Of a DNA stretch of 16,533 nt, positions 6,774 to 13,326 are shown one piece after another. A program made the position numbers and the translations under genes. Positions within the stretch are counted from its first letter, which is position 1. Each line of letters starts with the position of its first letter. Location of the stretch: contig JBJEHN010000113.1 in assembly GCA_051876105.1 (NCBI GenBank), forward strand, positions 1 to 16,533, given 5' to 3'. The stretch is from W2P13-069 sp051876105 (GTDB lineage: Bacteria; Actinomycetota; Coriobacteriia; Coriobacteriales; QAMH01). The notes under the pieces were generated by a model, which saw only the letters and a list, made by a program, of their open reading frames with translations, was not told where the DNA came from and did not search any database.

Positions 6774-7928
6774 CTACTTGGTGTACTTCTTGATGATCTG
6801 GCGGCCTGCGATGTAGGCCATGATCTCGGGCGTGCCGCCGCCGAACATGTTGCCCCTGGCGTCTGCCCACAGGCGGCCGATGCGAACCTCGGTGGTGTAG
6901 CCGATGCCGCCGAAGATGGCCATGGCGTCGTTGCAGACGTTGAAGCACTCGGTGGCTGCATAGCGCTTGAGCAGCGCGGAGTCGAGCTGGACGGAGATGC
7001 CGTTGTCGAGCTCCCACAGAGTCTTGTAGAGCATGTTGCGGGAGTTCTGCAGGCGGATCTCCATGTCCGTCAGCTTCTCCTGGATGAGCTGGAAGTTGGC
7101 GATGGGCTTGTTGAAGGCGATGCGCTGGGAGGCGTACTTGGCGGCGTCCTCCATGGCGGCCTGGGCCTCGCCGACAGCCTCGGCCATGAGCAGGGCGCGC
7201 TCGAGCTCGAAGTTCTTCATGACCATCATGAAGCCCTCGCCCGGCTTGCCCACGCGGTCGGCCTCGGTGAGGACGACGTCATCGAAGTACATCTCGCAGA
7301 AGGGGATGCACTGCTGGCCGATCTTGTGCAGCGGCGCGGTGGAGACGCCCTCGCGGCTGAGCTCGATCATCCACAGGCTCATCTTGTCGTTCTCGCGGGC
7401 GGGGTCCTCGTCCTTGGCGCAGATGATGGTGTAGGGGAGCTTCTCGCCCATGGTGACCCAAGTCTTCTGGCCGCTGAGGATGTAGGTGCCGTCCTCCTGC
7501 TTGCGGGTGACGGTGGTCATGGCGCGGTTGTCGCTGCCGGCGCCCGGCTCGGAGAGGGCCAGGGAGCACAGGGGCCAGCCGGTCTCCATGTAGTTGTCGA
7601 CGTACTGCTGGATCTGCTCAGGGGTGCCGAACTCGACGATGTCGAAGGCGGTGAGGGAGTTCTGGTACAGGATGTGGTTGCAGCCGCTGGAGCGGTAGAG
7701 CTCCTCGATCATCATGCCCAGGGTGACTTTGTCGCAGGGGATTCCGCCGTACTCCTCGGGGATGCCCATCAGGCCGAAGCCGGCATCGCGGTAGGCCTCG
7801 GCGATCTCGTCGGGCATGTTTCCGGTGGCGTACATCTCCTTGATGACGTCCTCGGTGAAATAGCGCTCGCTGAACTCGCGCACGCTCTCGAGCAGCAGCT
7901 CCTGCTCGTCAGTGAGAGAGAAATCCAT
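6774..7928 (-). CDS. Acyl-CoA dehydrogenase A (CaiA-like, GGGT-type), 384 aa
   Basis: First gene of the cluster, a full-length acyl-CoA dehydrogenase with N-terminal helical, middle beta (LSEPGAGSDNRAM at 125-137) and C-terminal helical domains. It reads GGGTPEIM at 363-370, so the MCAD-type Glu376 position is Gly364. A glutamate is found instead at 243 in FELERALLMAE, aligning with catalytic Glu254 of isovaleryl-CoA dehydrogenase. CaiA-type reductases share the GGGT form, so the enzyme may reduce an enoyl-CoA, possibly branched or hindered, rather than oxidise. The start at 7928 has GGAG 6 bases upstream and gives MDFSLTDEQE; the ATG at 7958 would overlap the candidate operator. About 37 % identical by eye to dehydrogenase B over conserved blocks, so an old rather than recent duplication. 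Confidence 0.93.
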   Translation of the reverse strand: MDFSLTDEQELLLESVREFSERYFTEDVIKEMYATGNMPDEIAEAYRDAGFGLMGIPEEYGGIPCDKVTLGMMIEELYRSSGCNHILYQNSLTAFDIVEFGTPEQIQQYVDNYMETGWPLCSLALSEPGAGSDNRAMTTVTRKQEDGTYILSGQKTWVTMGEKLPYTIICAKDEDPARENDKMSLWMIELSREGVSTAPLHKIGQQCIPFCEMYFDDVVLTEADRVGKPGEGFMMVMKNFELERALLMAEAVGEAQAAMEDAAKYASQRIAFNKPIANFQLIQEKLTDMEIRLQNSRNMLYKTLWELDNGISVQLDSALLKRYAATECFNVCNDAMAIFGGIGYTTEVRIGRLWADARGNMFGGGTPEIMAYIAGRQIIKKYTK

Positions 7929-7954
7929 CGTCAACTCCATCCGTGAGTGAATGC

Positions 7955-7974
7955 GCAATGCCTGGTCGCATTGC
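7955..7974. promoter_or_regulatory. Perfect inverted repeat, candidate TetR operator
   Basis: GCAATGC (7955-7961) and GCATTGC (7968-7974) are a perfect 7-bp inverted repeat with a 6-base spacer, 26-46 bases upstream of dehydrogenase A. Its 20-bp span and symmetry suit a TetR dimer, and a TetR gene is transcribed divergently 230 bases away. Binding is inferred. Confidence 0.5.
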
Positions 7975-8039
7975 CTTGCACACCCACCTTATGGAGCGCT
8001 GAGGCGCCTTTGGATGGTCAGAGAGGGCGATGTGGGGGG

Positions 8040-8070
8040 ATTATTCGCAAATCGCCCCACAATACTGCAA
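8040..8070 (-). promoter_or_regulatory. Candidate promoter for the fix cluster, with direct repeats
   Basis: On the minus strand TTGCAG (8070-8065) and AATAAT (8045-8040) are spaced 19 bases, a fair but long-spaced sigma-70-like pair in an AT-rich patch. The hexamer GCAAAT occurs twice on the plus strand, at 8047-8052 and 8067-8072, exactly 20 bp apart, so an activator or repressor could bind both on one DNA face. Confidence 0.35.
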
Positions 8071-8088
8071 ATGTGTGTAAAAAACCGA

Positions 8089-8117
8089 TTGGATTGGCCC
8101 TGTGCCCTCTCTATACT
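8089..8117 (+). promoter_or_regulatory. Promoter of the tetR gene
   Basis: TTGGAT (8089-8094) and TATACT (8112-8117) are separated by 17 bases, a good sigma-70-type promoter pointing to the TetR gene. Predicted transcription would begin near 8124, leaving a leader of about 80 bases. Confidence 0.6.
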
Positions 8118-8202
8118 CTGCAGCGTACCGGAGGGAATACATGGGACAAAGCGCCCACAGCGGCGGGCATCCCACCAAGCGCGCAGATGTGGAGGTCTGC
8201 AC

Positions 8203-8856
8203 ATGGGCAAGGTCGATACAAAGCTGGGTCTGGCACAGGCGCTGGTCGAGCTCGCGGGCGAGAAGCCCTACGAGAAGATCTCTGTGTCTGACGTGATCAC
8301 CGCCGCCGGCAAGAACCGCAAGACCTTCTACTACCACTTCGAGGACAAGTCCCACCTCACCGCCTGGCTGTTCCGCTACGAGCTGGCCCAGCTGCTCATG
8401 GCCGAGTTCTCCCCCGTTGAGCTGGTGTACCAGGAGCCCACAGACGACCCCTGCACCGAGCTGCCGTACTATGTCTTCGTCAAGAAGGGCGTGCGCTCGC
8501 TGGACGGCGAGCGCTTTGTGAAGCAGCTGGCGCGCGTGTTCGAGAGCCGCCGCTCCTTCTGGGCGCAGGTCATGCGCGAGCAGGGCCCCAACTGCCTGGA
8601 CAGCTACCTCTACCAGCTCTACTTCCCCGCCATCCGGCGCGACATACTCTTCGTGCTCTCCAGCCGCCGCCTGTCTGCAGAGAACGTGGACTTCCTCGCC
8701 GAGGTCTACACAGACGCGCTGCTCTCGTTCTTCCGCCGCAGGCTGTGCACAGGGCGCAGCAGCTCGCTGCTGGGCGGCGTGGGCCCCTTCGCCAACATCC
8801 TGCACTCCTCTATCGAGCACGAGATACGCGAGCAGCAGCTGCGCCGCATGCTCTAG
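8203..8856 (+). CDS. TetR/AcrR-family transcriptional regulator, 217 aa
   Basis: The N-terminal HTH is clear: KISVSDVITAAGKNRKTFYYHF (about 25-46) followed by FEDKSHLTAWLF, the TetR pattern of a helix-turn-helix ending in TFYYHF. The C-terminal domain (about 60-217) is helical and ligand-binding, with no recognised specificity; its N-terminal portion resembles DhaS-like TetR proteins. The start at 8203 is chosen for GGAGG 7 bases upstream; the frame is open further upstream, but through the promoter. It is divergent from the dehydrogenase/fix cluster and 34 bases upstream of the hydrolase gene, so it probably controls the cluster and perhaps its own operon, sensing an acyl-CoA or the free acid (inference). 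Confidence 0.88.
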   Translation: MGKVDTKLGLAQALVELAGEKPYEKISVSDVITAAGKNRKTFYYHFEDKSHLTAWLFRYELAQLLMAEFSPVELVYQEPTDDPCTELPYYVFVKKGVRSLDGERFVKQLARVFESRRSFWAQVMREQGPNCLDSYLYQLYFPAIRRDILFVLSSRRLSAENVDFLAEVYTDALLSFFRRRLCTGRSSSLLGGVGPFANILHSSIEHEIREQQLRRML

Positions 8857-8890
8857 CGTCCCCTCCCACACGACTGCGAAAGGCCCCGCG

Positions 8891-9931
8891 ATGATCAAGC
8901 ACGCCTGCACCCGCCCCGACATCTACCGCATCCTGGTGCCGCTGCCCGGCAACCCCCTGAGCAGCGTCAACTGCTTCCTGGTGCGCGCGGGCGGGGAGAG
9001 CCTGCTCATCGACACGGGCTTCAACTGCCAGGAGGGCTTCGACGCGCTGAGCGCCGCTCTGGCGCAGCTGGGCGTCGAGCTGGGGCCGGGGCTGCGGCTG
9101 TTCATCACGCACGCGCACTCGGACCACTTCGGGTTGGCAGACAGATTCGCAGATCTGGGGGTCAAAGTGCTCGTGAACCCCCAAGAGCACGCCTTTGTGG
9201 AGGACCTGGTGGCGGGGCGCTGGCTGCCGGTGCTGGAGCAGACGCTGCGCGAGAGCGGCTTTGCCGAGGCGGACGTGCAGGCCCTGCTGCAGCACAACCC
9301 CATCATCGACGGCGCCTGCGCGCGCGGCTTTGAGGCCCAGCATGTGAGCGAGGGCGACGTGATCGAGGTCGGCGAATGGGCTTTCTGCTGCCTGGAGACC
9401 CCGGGGCACGCGCCCGGGCACTGCTGCCTGTACCTGGAGGAGCGCCAGCTGCTCGTTGCGGGTGACTGCGTGCTCTTTCGCATCTCGCCCAACATCGCCT
9501 CGTTCAGCGGCGACGGGGACAACCTGGCCGCCTACCTGACCAGCCTGCAGCGCCTCGAAGCCCTGCCCGTGCGCGAGCTGCTCACCGCCCACCGCGAGGT
9601 GAGCGGCACGCTGGCGCAGCGTGCGCGCGAGCTGCAGGAGCACCACGCCCAGCGCCTGCAGGAGTGCCTGGACGTGCTGGGGCGCGAGCCGGGTCTGAGT
9701 TGCGTTGAGCTGGCGGAGCGGCTGACCTGGTCGCCCAAGGGCGGCTGGGCCTCGTTCCCGCTGGGGCAGCGCATGTTCGCCAATGGCGAGTGCCGCGCAC
9801 ATGCCGAGCACCTGGTGGAGCGCGGCCTGCTGCAGCGCCGCACCGAGAACGGCGTGTGGCGCTACCGCCTTGCCGCCGCTGCCGCAGAGCCCTTGCAGTG
9901 GCTCGCTCGCCCCGAGAGGAGCGCCTCATGA
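8891..9931 (+). CDS. Metallo-beta-lactamase-fold hydrolase with winged-helix tail, 346 aa
   Basis: The MBL metal site is complete: THAHSDH (73-79) supplies HxHxDH, PGHAPGH (171-177) the third histidine region, AGDCVLF places Asp192, and LLTAHRE places His234. Residues about 265-330 form a winged-helix domain (CVELAERLTW...VERGLLQRR...VWRYRLA) like the BLACT_WH tail of LACTB2-type hydrolases. Relatives hydrolyse thioesters, esters, lactones or nucleic acid, so the substrate is open; a thioester would fit the neighbouring acyl-CoA genes. The ATG at 8891 is preceded by GAAAGG. It sits 34 bases after tetR and overlaps the next gene as ATGA, so the three are probably one operon. Confidence 0.9.
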   Translation: MIKHACTRPDIYRILVPLPGNPLSSVNCFLVRAGGESLLIDTGFNCQEGFDALSAALAQLGVELGPGLRLFITHAHSDHFGLADRFADLGVKVLVNPQEHAFVEDLVAGRWLPVLEQTLRESGFAEADVQALLQHNPIIDGACARGFEAQHVSEGDVIEVGEWAFCCLETPGHAPGHCCLYLEERQLLVAGDCVLFRISPNIASFSGDGDNLAAYLTSLQRLEALPVRELLTAHREVSGTLAQRARELQEHHAQRLQECLDVLGREPGLSCVELAERLTWSPKGGWASFPLGQRMFANGECRAHAEHLVERGLLQRRTENGVWRYRLAAAAAEPLQWLARPERSAS

Positions 9932-10515
9932 GCTGGGAGAAGACCAAGGTTGTGTATCTCGACGAGCAGACGGACCGCTCGTTCATGGAGGGCTGCTCGT
10001 GCGCGTTCGGTGTGTTCGACGGCGTGCACCTGGGGCACCGCTACCTCATCGGCTGCGCGCGCGAGACCGCCGCGCACGACGGCCGCCCCGCCGTGGTGCT
10101 GACCTTCTCCATCGACCCAGACGAGCTCTTCGCGGCGGACAAGCTGATGAAGCTCATGGACAACGAGGAGCGCATCGAGGCGCTGGCCGGCACCGGGGCC
10201 GACTACGTGGCCGTGCTGCCCTTCAGCCGCGAGTTCGCGGCGCTGCAGCCGCAGGAGTTCTTGGAGTGGACCTTCGGTAGCTGCGTGCCGCACCACATCC
10301 ACGTGGGCGAGGGCTTCCGCTTCGGCGCGCGCGCCAAGGGAACCCCTGTCGAGCTGCAGCTGTGGGGTCAGGAGGCCGGCCTGCAGGTGAACGAGCATCA
10401 GCTCCTCACCGTGGGCGGGCGCCCCGTTTCCTCCACGCGCATCCGCGAGCTCATCGCCGCCGGCCGCACCGCCGAATCCGACCCCCTCTGGCACCCCACC
10501 CGCAGCATCGCCTAA
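9928..10515 (+). CDS. Stand-alone FAD synthetase (FMN adenylyltransferase) domain, 195 aa, possibly truncated
   Basis: The N-terminal half of the bifunctional RibF family, which adenylates FMN to FAD. The nucleotidyltransferase motif FGVFDGVHLGH is at 27-37, the flavin loop GEGFRFGARAKGT at 127-139 and VSSTRIREL at 168-175, all in normal order. The riboflavin kinase domain (about 120 further residues in full RibF) is absent. After SSTRIR the tail AESDPLWHPTRSIA still resembles the linker LLGHPYSI of full RibF, then stops at 10515, exactly where an unrelated antisense remnant begins. It may therefore be a truncated RibF paralogue whose adenylyltransferase is still intact. The start overlaps the hydrolase stop (ATGA) with GAGAGGAG upstream. 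A complete RibF elsewhere in the genome would be needed for FMN synthesis. Confidence 0.85.
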   Translation: MSWEKTKVVYLDEQTDRSFMEGCSCAFGVFDGVHLGHRYLIGCARETAAHDGRPAVVLTFSIDPDELFAADKLMKLMDNEERIEALAGTGADYVAVLPFSREFAALQPQEFLEWTFGSCVPHHIHVGEGFRFGARAKGTPVELQLWGQEAGLQVNEHQLLTVGGRPVSSTRIRELIAAGRTAESDPLWHPTRSIA

Positions 10516-10765
10516 TCGTGATCTTGAGCTTGGAGTCGGCAAAAGCCTCGTAGAGCTTCTTCAGCTGCTCGACCGGCACGCCGGAGATCTTGCTGGTGTA
10601 CTCGTAGGTGTAGGGGCTCAGGCGCTTGGCGTACTACTCGAAGGTGATGGGCTCGGTCATGCCGGAGCGCTGCCCGTCCTCAGAAGCCTCGTAGGCGTCC
10701 TTGACCTCCCAGTCGGAGTTGCCGATGTTCTCCGCGCCCTGGAAGAACTGCGCACCTCGCCATAC
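10516..10765 (-). pseudogene. Remnant of a DMSO-reductase-family molybdopterin oxidoreductase
   Basis: Read on the minus strand this translates as VWRGAQFFQGAENIGNSDWE (from 10765) ... EDGQRSGMTEPITFE, an amber codon (10636-10634), then YAKRLSPYTYEYTSKISGVP ... VEQLKKLYEAFADSKLKIT. The stretch GVPVEQLKKLYEAFAD is the typical 'SGVPVEQI..LA...A' helix before the molybdopterin-binding core in DmsA/PsrA-like catalytic subunits. FE-stop-YAKRL would be FEYYAKRL in an intact gene, so one Tyr codon has become TAG. Only about 83 codons remain of a protein of 750-900 residues; no start or further fragments are seen on either side. Confidence 0.65.
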
Positions 10766-10781
10766 ACGCCCCGCCACACGC

Positions 10782-10833
10782 AAAAGCGCCCCGGCGCGGC
10801 ATCCTCCCCTTGGATGCAGCAGCCAGGGCGCTT
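10782..10833 (-). terminator. Intrinsic terminator of the OFA-type MFS gene
   Basis: AAGCGCCC-C-GGC (10784-10795) pairs with GCC-A-GGGCGCTT (10822-10833), and a nested stem GCATCC/GGATGC (10799-10804 with 10812-10817) closes the top. On the minus strand the stem ends GGGGCGCTTTTGCG, a standard T-run. It lies 34 bases past the MFS stop codon; it may also stop plus-strand transcripts from the tetR operon, which has no terminator of its own in sight. Confidence 0.75.
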
Positions 10834-10866
10834 GCTGTGCTCGTAGCGCGCGGCTCAGTGCGGCCG

Positions 10867-12138
10867 TTAGGCGTTGGCCGCGGCCTTGCGGCGCTCGTCG
10901 AGCTTCTTCATGTCGCGGTCCCACATCTTGGAGAACGGCAGGACGTCCGCGCAGGCCACAACGGCCAGCACGGTCATGACGGCGAACACGGCCATGCGCT
11001 GGGAAGCGCCACCAACCGCCGCCTGCACGGCGATGTTCAGCAGAGAGCCGAACACGATGGCGAAGTTGGCCAGCGAGAGGTTGAGGGGGTAGTTCTTGGA
11101 TCCGAAGCGCTGGCGGGCCATGGCGGCAGCCACAACGGGCACTGCGCCGTAGCAGAAGCCGCAGCAGATGGCGCCGGCGATGTAGAACACGGAGATGTTG
11201 GTGGTGAAGGCGGCAAAGATGAAACCGGTGGCCGCGATGGCGATGATGGCGTCGATGAGCATGGTGACCTTGACGTTGGTCTTGTCGTAGACCATGCCCA
11301 TGATCACGCGGGCCAGGCCGTTGGCAGTGGAGACGATGCCCACCAGGAAGGTGGCGGTGCCGGCGTCGATGCCGACCATCTGGGCGTCAGAGGCGCAGTT
11401 GCCGATGGTGGCCAGGCCGATGGCGATGACGATGATGGCCCAGACCCAGTACACGTAGAAGGTGGGCGTCTTGAGGGCGGCGTCCTTGTCCGCCGGGTCC
11501 TCCTTGGCGCCGGCGCCGGCGCGCTCGGGCATCATGATGGCCACGATGTCTGCCGGCGGGCGGCGCAGCACGAAGGCGCACGCGATGCTCACGGCCAGGG
11601 TGGCAACGCCCAGCACGGTGAACACGGTGGTCAGGCCGATGGAGCTGATGAAGCCCACGGAGATGTTGCCGATGATCAGCGCGGAAACGCCAAAGCCCAT
11701 CATCAGCACGCCGGACGAGAAGCCGACCTTGTCCGGGAACCACTGGTTGGTGGTGGCGGCGATGGTGTTGTAGCCCATGCCCACGCCCGCGCCGGCGCAC
11801 ACGCCGTAGAGCGCGTAGACGACGAAGAGCTTCTCGTGGGCGAACATGCCGGTGCCAACAAAGCCGATGAAGAACAGCGCGCCAGAAAGCACGATGTTCC
11901 ACTTGACGCCGATGACCTTCTCAAGCTGCGAGCCGATGGTGGCGCCGAAGCAGAAGCAGATCATCATGATGTTGAACGTGAGCGCGACGTCGGCCTTCTC
12001 CAGGCCGAAGGTCATGCACATGGGCGCTGCGAACATGGAGAAGGCGTAGATCAACCCCAGGAACAGCAGCGTGAGCGTTGACAGCGCAAGGTAGACCATG
12101 CGCTTGCTCTTGATTTGAGTAGCGGTGAGCTCGGACAT
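10867..12138 (-). CDS. OFA-family MFS transporter, 423 aa
   Basis: A 12-helix major facilitator of the oxalate/formate antiporter (OFA) type. Seen in sequence: an AGAGVGMGYNTIAATTNQWF segment around 115-135 (the helix 4-5 region conserved in OFA carriers), a hydrophilic central loop (about 203-228, PERAGAGAKEDPADKD), and NYPLNLSLANFAIVFGSLLN late in the second half, where OFA members have NYG...A.G. Such carriers exchange small carboxylates or other organic anions; the substrate is not predictable. The start at 12138 has AGGAGG 6 bases upstream; the ATG at 12186 lies beyond the ribosome site. It has its own promoter and leader and a strong terminator, and is downstream of the N-acetyltransferase gene on the same strand. 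Confidence 0.88.
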   Translation of the reverse strand: MSELTATQIKSKRMVYLALSTLTLLFLGLIYAFSMFAAPMCMTFGLEKADVALTFNIMMICFCFGATIGSQLEKVIGVKWNIVLSGALFFIGFVGTGMFAHEKLFVVYALYGVCAGAGVGMGYNTIAATTNQWFPDKVGFSSGVLMMGFGVSALIIGNISVGFISSIGLTTVFTVLGVATLAVSIACAFVLRRPPADIVAIMMPERAGAGAKEDPADKDAALKTPTFYVYWVWAIIVIAIGLATIGNCASDAQMVGIDAGTATFLVGIVSTANGLARVIMGMVYDKTNVKVTMLIDAIIAIAATGFIFAAFTTNISVFYIAGAICCGFCYGAVPVVAAAMARQRFGSKNYPLNLSLANFAIVFGSLLNIAVQAAVGGASQRMAVFAVMTVLAVVACADVLPFSKMWDRDMKKLDERRKAAANA

Positions 12139-12205
12139 CTTGTCCCTCCTGACAATTGTGTTCGATGGTGCCGGGCAACAGAGCAACGCAGAAGGCCTGT
12201 GCAGA

Positions 12206-12227
12206 CCCGGCGCCCCTCAGCGCCGGG
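12206..12227. other. GC hairpin in the leader of the OFA-type MFS gene
   Basis: CCCGGCGC (12206-12213) pairs perfectly with GCGCCGGG (12220-12227) around a 6-base loop, in the roughly 110-base leader between the predicted promoter and the MFS ribosome site. No T-run follows on either strand, so it is more likely a leader structure than a terminator. Confidence 0.45.
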
Positions 12228-12254
12228 CCCTCCCCCAACCTTCTATTCCGAACA

Positions 12255-12283
12255 AAAATACGGGATTGAAGCGCACTTTACAA
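12255..12283 (-). promoter_or_regulatory. Promoter of the OFA-type MFS gene
   Basis: On the minus strand TTGTAA (12283-12278) and TATTTT (12260-12255) are spaced 17 bases, in an AT-rich patch amid GC-rich DNA. Transcription would start near 12248, giving a leader of about 110 bases containing the 12206-12227 hairpin. Confidence 0.5.
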
Positions 12284-12384
12284 CAGCTTGGCAACACCTG
12301 TAATTTCAGCGGCCGCTGCATCGACACGAATCCCGCGGCGTCCTGAGAATGCTATTCAATTGGAGCAGCAGCCAGCACGGAGCT

Positions 12385-13278
12385 TTAGCAGTCGAAGCAT
12401 TCCTCCCGCCACGACTCGGGCGCTCCGGAGGACGAGGCGCCCTCTTCGCCGTAGGGCGCAAAGCCCACCAGCTCCCGCATGCGGGCGGCGCGCTGGGCCT
12501 CGTTCTCGAAGGTCTCCGCCTGCGAGCCAGCGGCGCTGCGGATCTTGAGGTCCATGTCCATGATGCCGATGTAGCCGTCCTGGGTGCGCAGGTTGACGAT
12601 GAGGTGGTCGTGGAAGAGCGAGCCGGGCTGCGAGAGGGCGATGCTCAGAAGGTTGAAGTCCTTGTCCTCGACCAGGGCGTCGCAGAACATGAGCTCGGTC
12701 TGGCGGCGCACCTCGTAGGCGTCGCCGAAGATGTCGCCCGCGCCGCCGGTGATGCGGTCCAGGCGCCACCAGGTGGCGTCATGCTTCTGGCAGATGAAGC
12801 GGTAGCTGCCGTCTTCGACCTCGGCGCCGTCGGCCACGGGGATTGACTTGGCGCAGATCGGGCCACCAAAGCCCACGTCCACAAAGCGCAGCGCGCCCTC
12901 GACCGCCACCAGCTCGCCGCGGTGGTTGATGGGCGCCACCTCGATGCGGCCGCGCACGGAGCGGCTCAGGCAGGGCCGCGCGTCAAAGCCCAGCGAGAGC
13001 AGCAGCTTGTCGAAGAGCTTGTTGAGCTCGAAGCAGTAGCCGCCGTGCTCGTCTTCCACCAGCTTCTTGTAGATCGCGTCGAGCTCGAGCGAGGGCGTGA
13101 TGGGGCGCAGCGCGATGTCTGCCGTGGAGAACGGCACGCCGAGCTGGTGGGCGTAGATGAGCCGGTCGAGCAGCTCCGTTGTGGGTGCGGCGTCTGCCGG
13201 CACGTCCGCCAGGCCGATGCGGTCGAGGTAGCGGCGCACCTGTTCGCCGCTCAGCGGAGCGTTGTCAGTGCGAGTCAT
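12385..13278 (-). CDS. nat: Arylamine N-acetyltransferase, 297 aa
   Basis: NAT family enzyme that transfers an acetyl (or other acyl) group from acyl-CoA to aromatic amines or hydrazines in the cytoplasm. The cysteine-protease-like triad is complete: Cys82 in HGGYCFELN, His119 in INHRGELVAVEG and Asp134 in FVDVGFGGP. GVPFSTADIALRP (48-60) is the usual N-terminal motif. Length is at the upper end for bacterial NATs (260-290), with a charged C-terminal extension (about 265-297). The start at 13278 has GGGAGG 5-6 bases upstream. A decayed LysR gene lies divergently upstream, so its original regulator is probably lost. Gut NATs can inactivate aromatic amine drugs such as 5-aminosalicylate; activity here is untested. 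Confidence 0.92.
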   Translation of the reverse strand: MTRTDNAPLSGEQVRRYLDRIGLADVPADAAPTTELLDRLIYAHQLGVPFSTADIALRPITPSLELDAIYKKLVEDEHGGYCFELNKLFDKLLLSLGFDARPCLSRSVRGRIEVAPINHRGELVAVEGALRFVDVGFGGPICAKSIPVADGAEVEDGSYRFICQKHDATWWRLDRITGGAGDIFGDAYEVRRQTELMFCDALVEDKDFNLLSIALSQPGSLFHDHLIVNLRTQDGYIGIMDMDLKIRSAAGSQAETFENEAQRAARMRELVGFAPYGEEGASSSGAPESWREECFDC

Positions 13279-13297
13279 GTGTTCCTCCCTTTCGTCG

Positions 13298-13315
13298 CGC
13301 GCCTCCCCAGGCGCG
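13298..13315. other. Small hairpin upstream of nat
   Basis: CGCGCCT (13298-13304) pairs with AGGCGCG (13309-13315) around CCCC, 20 bases upstream of the nat start, between nat and the LysR remnant. It may fold in the nat leader. No convincing promoter for nat was found; TAGATT near 13334-13339 on the minus strand is the best -10-like match and lacks a -35. Confidence 0.3.
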
Positions 13316-13326
13316 GCTTTCCTCTG

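Noticed and set aside
8141..8296. A 51-codon leader frame before tetR with a good ribosome site (GGAGGG then ATG at 8141)
   Set aside because: It overlaps tetR by 94 bases in another frame and its translation has no recognisable pattern. It could still act as a leader peptide, but nothing beyond the ribosome site supports it.
10810..12081. A 423-codon plus-strand open frame opposite the OFA-type MFS gene
   Set aside because: It is rich in His, Asp and Gly with no domain, as expected for the antisense frame of a GC-rich transporter gene; the minus strand has a ribosome site, helices and terminator.
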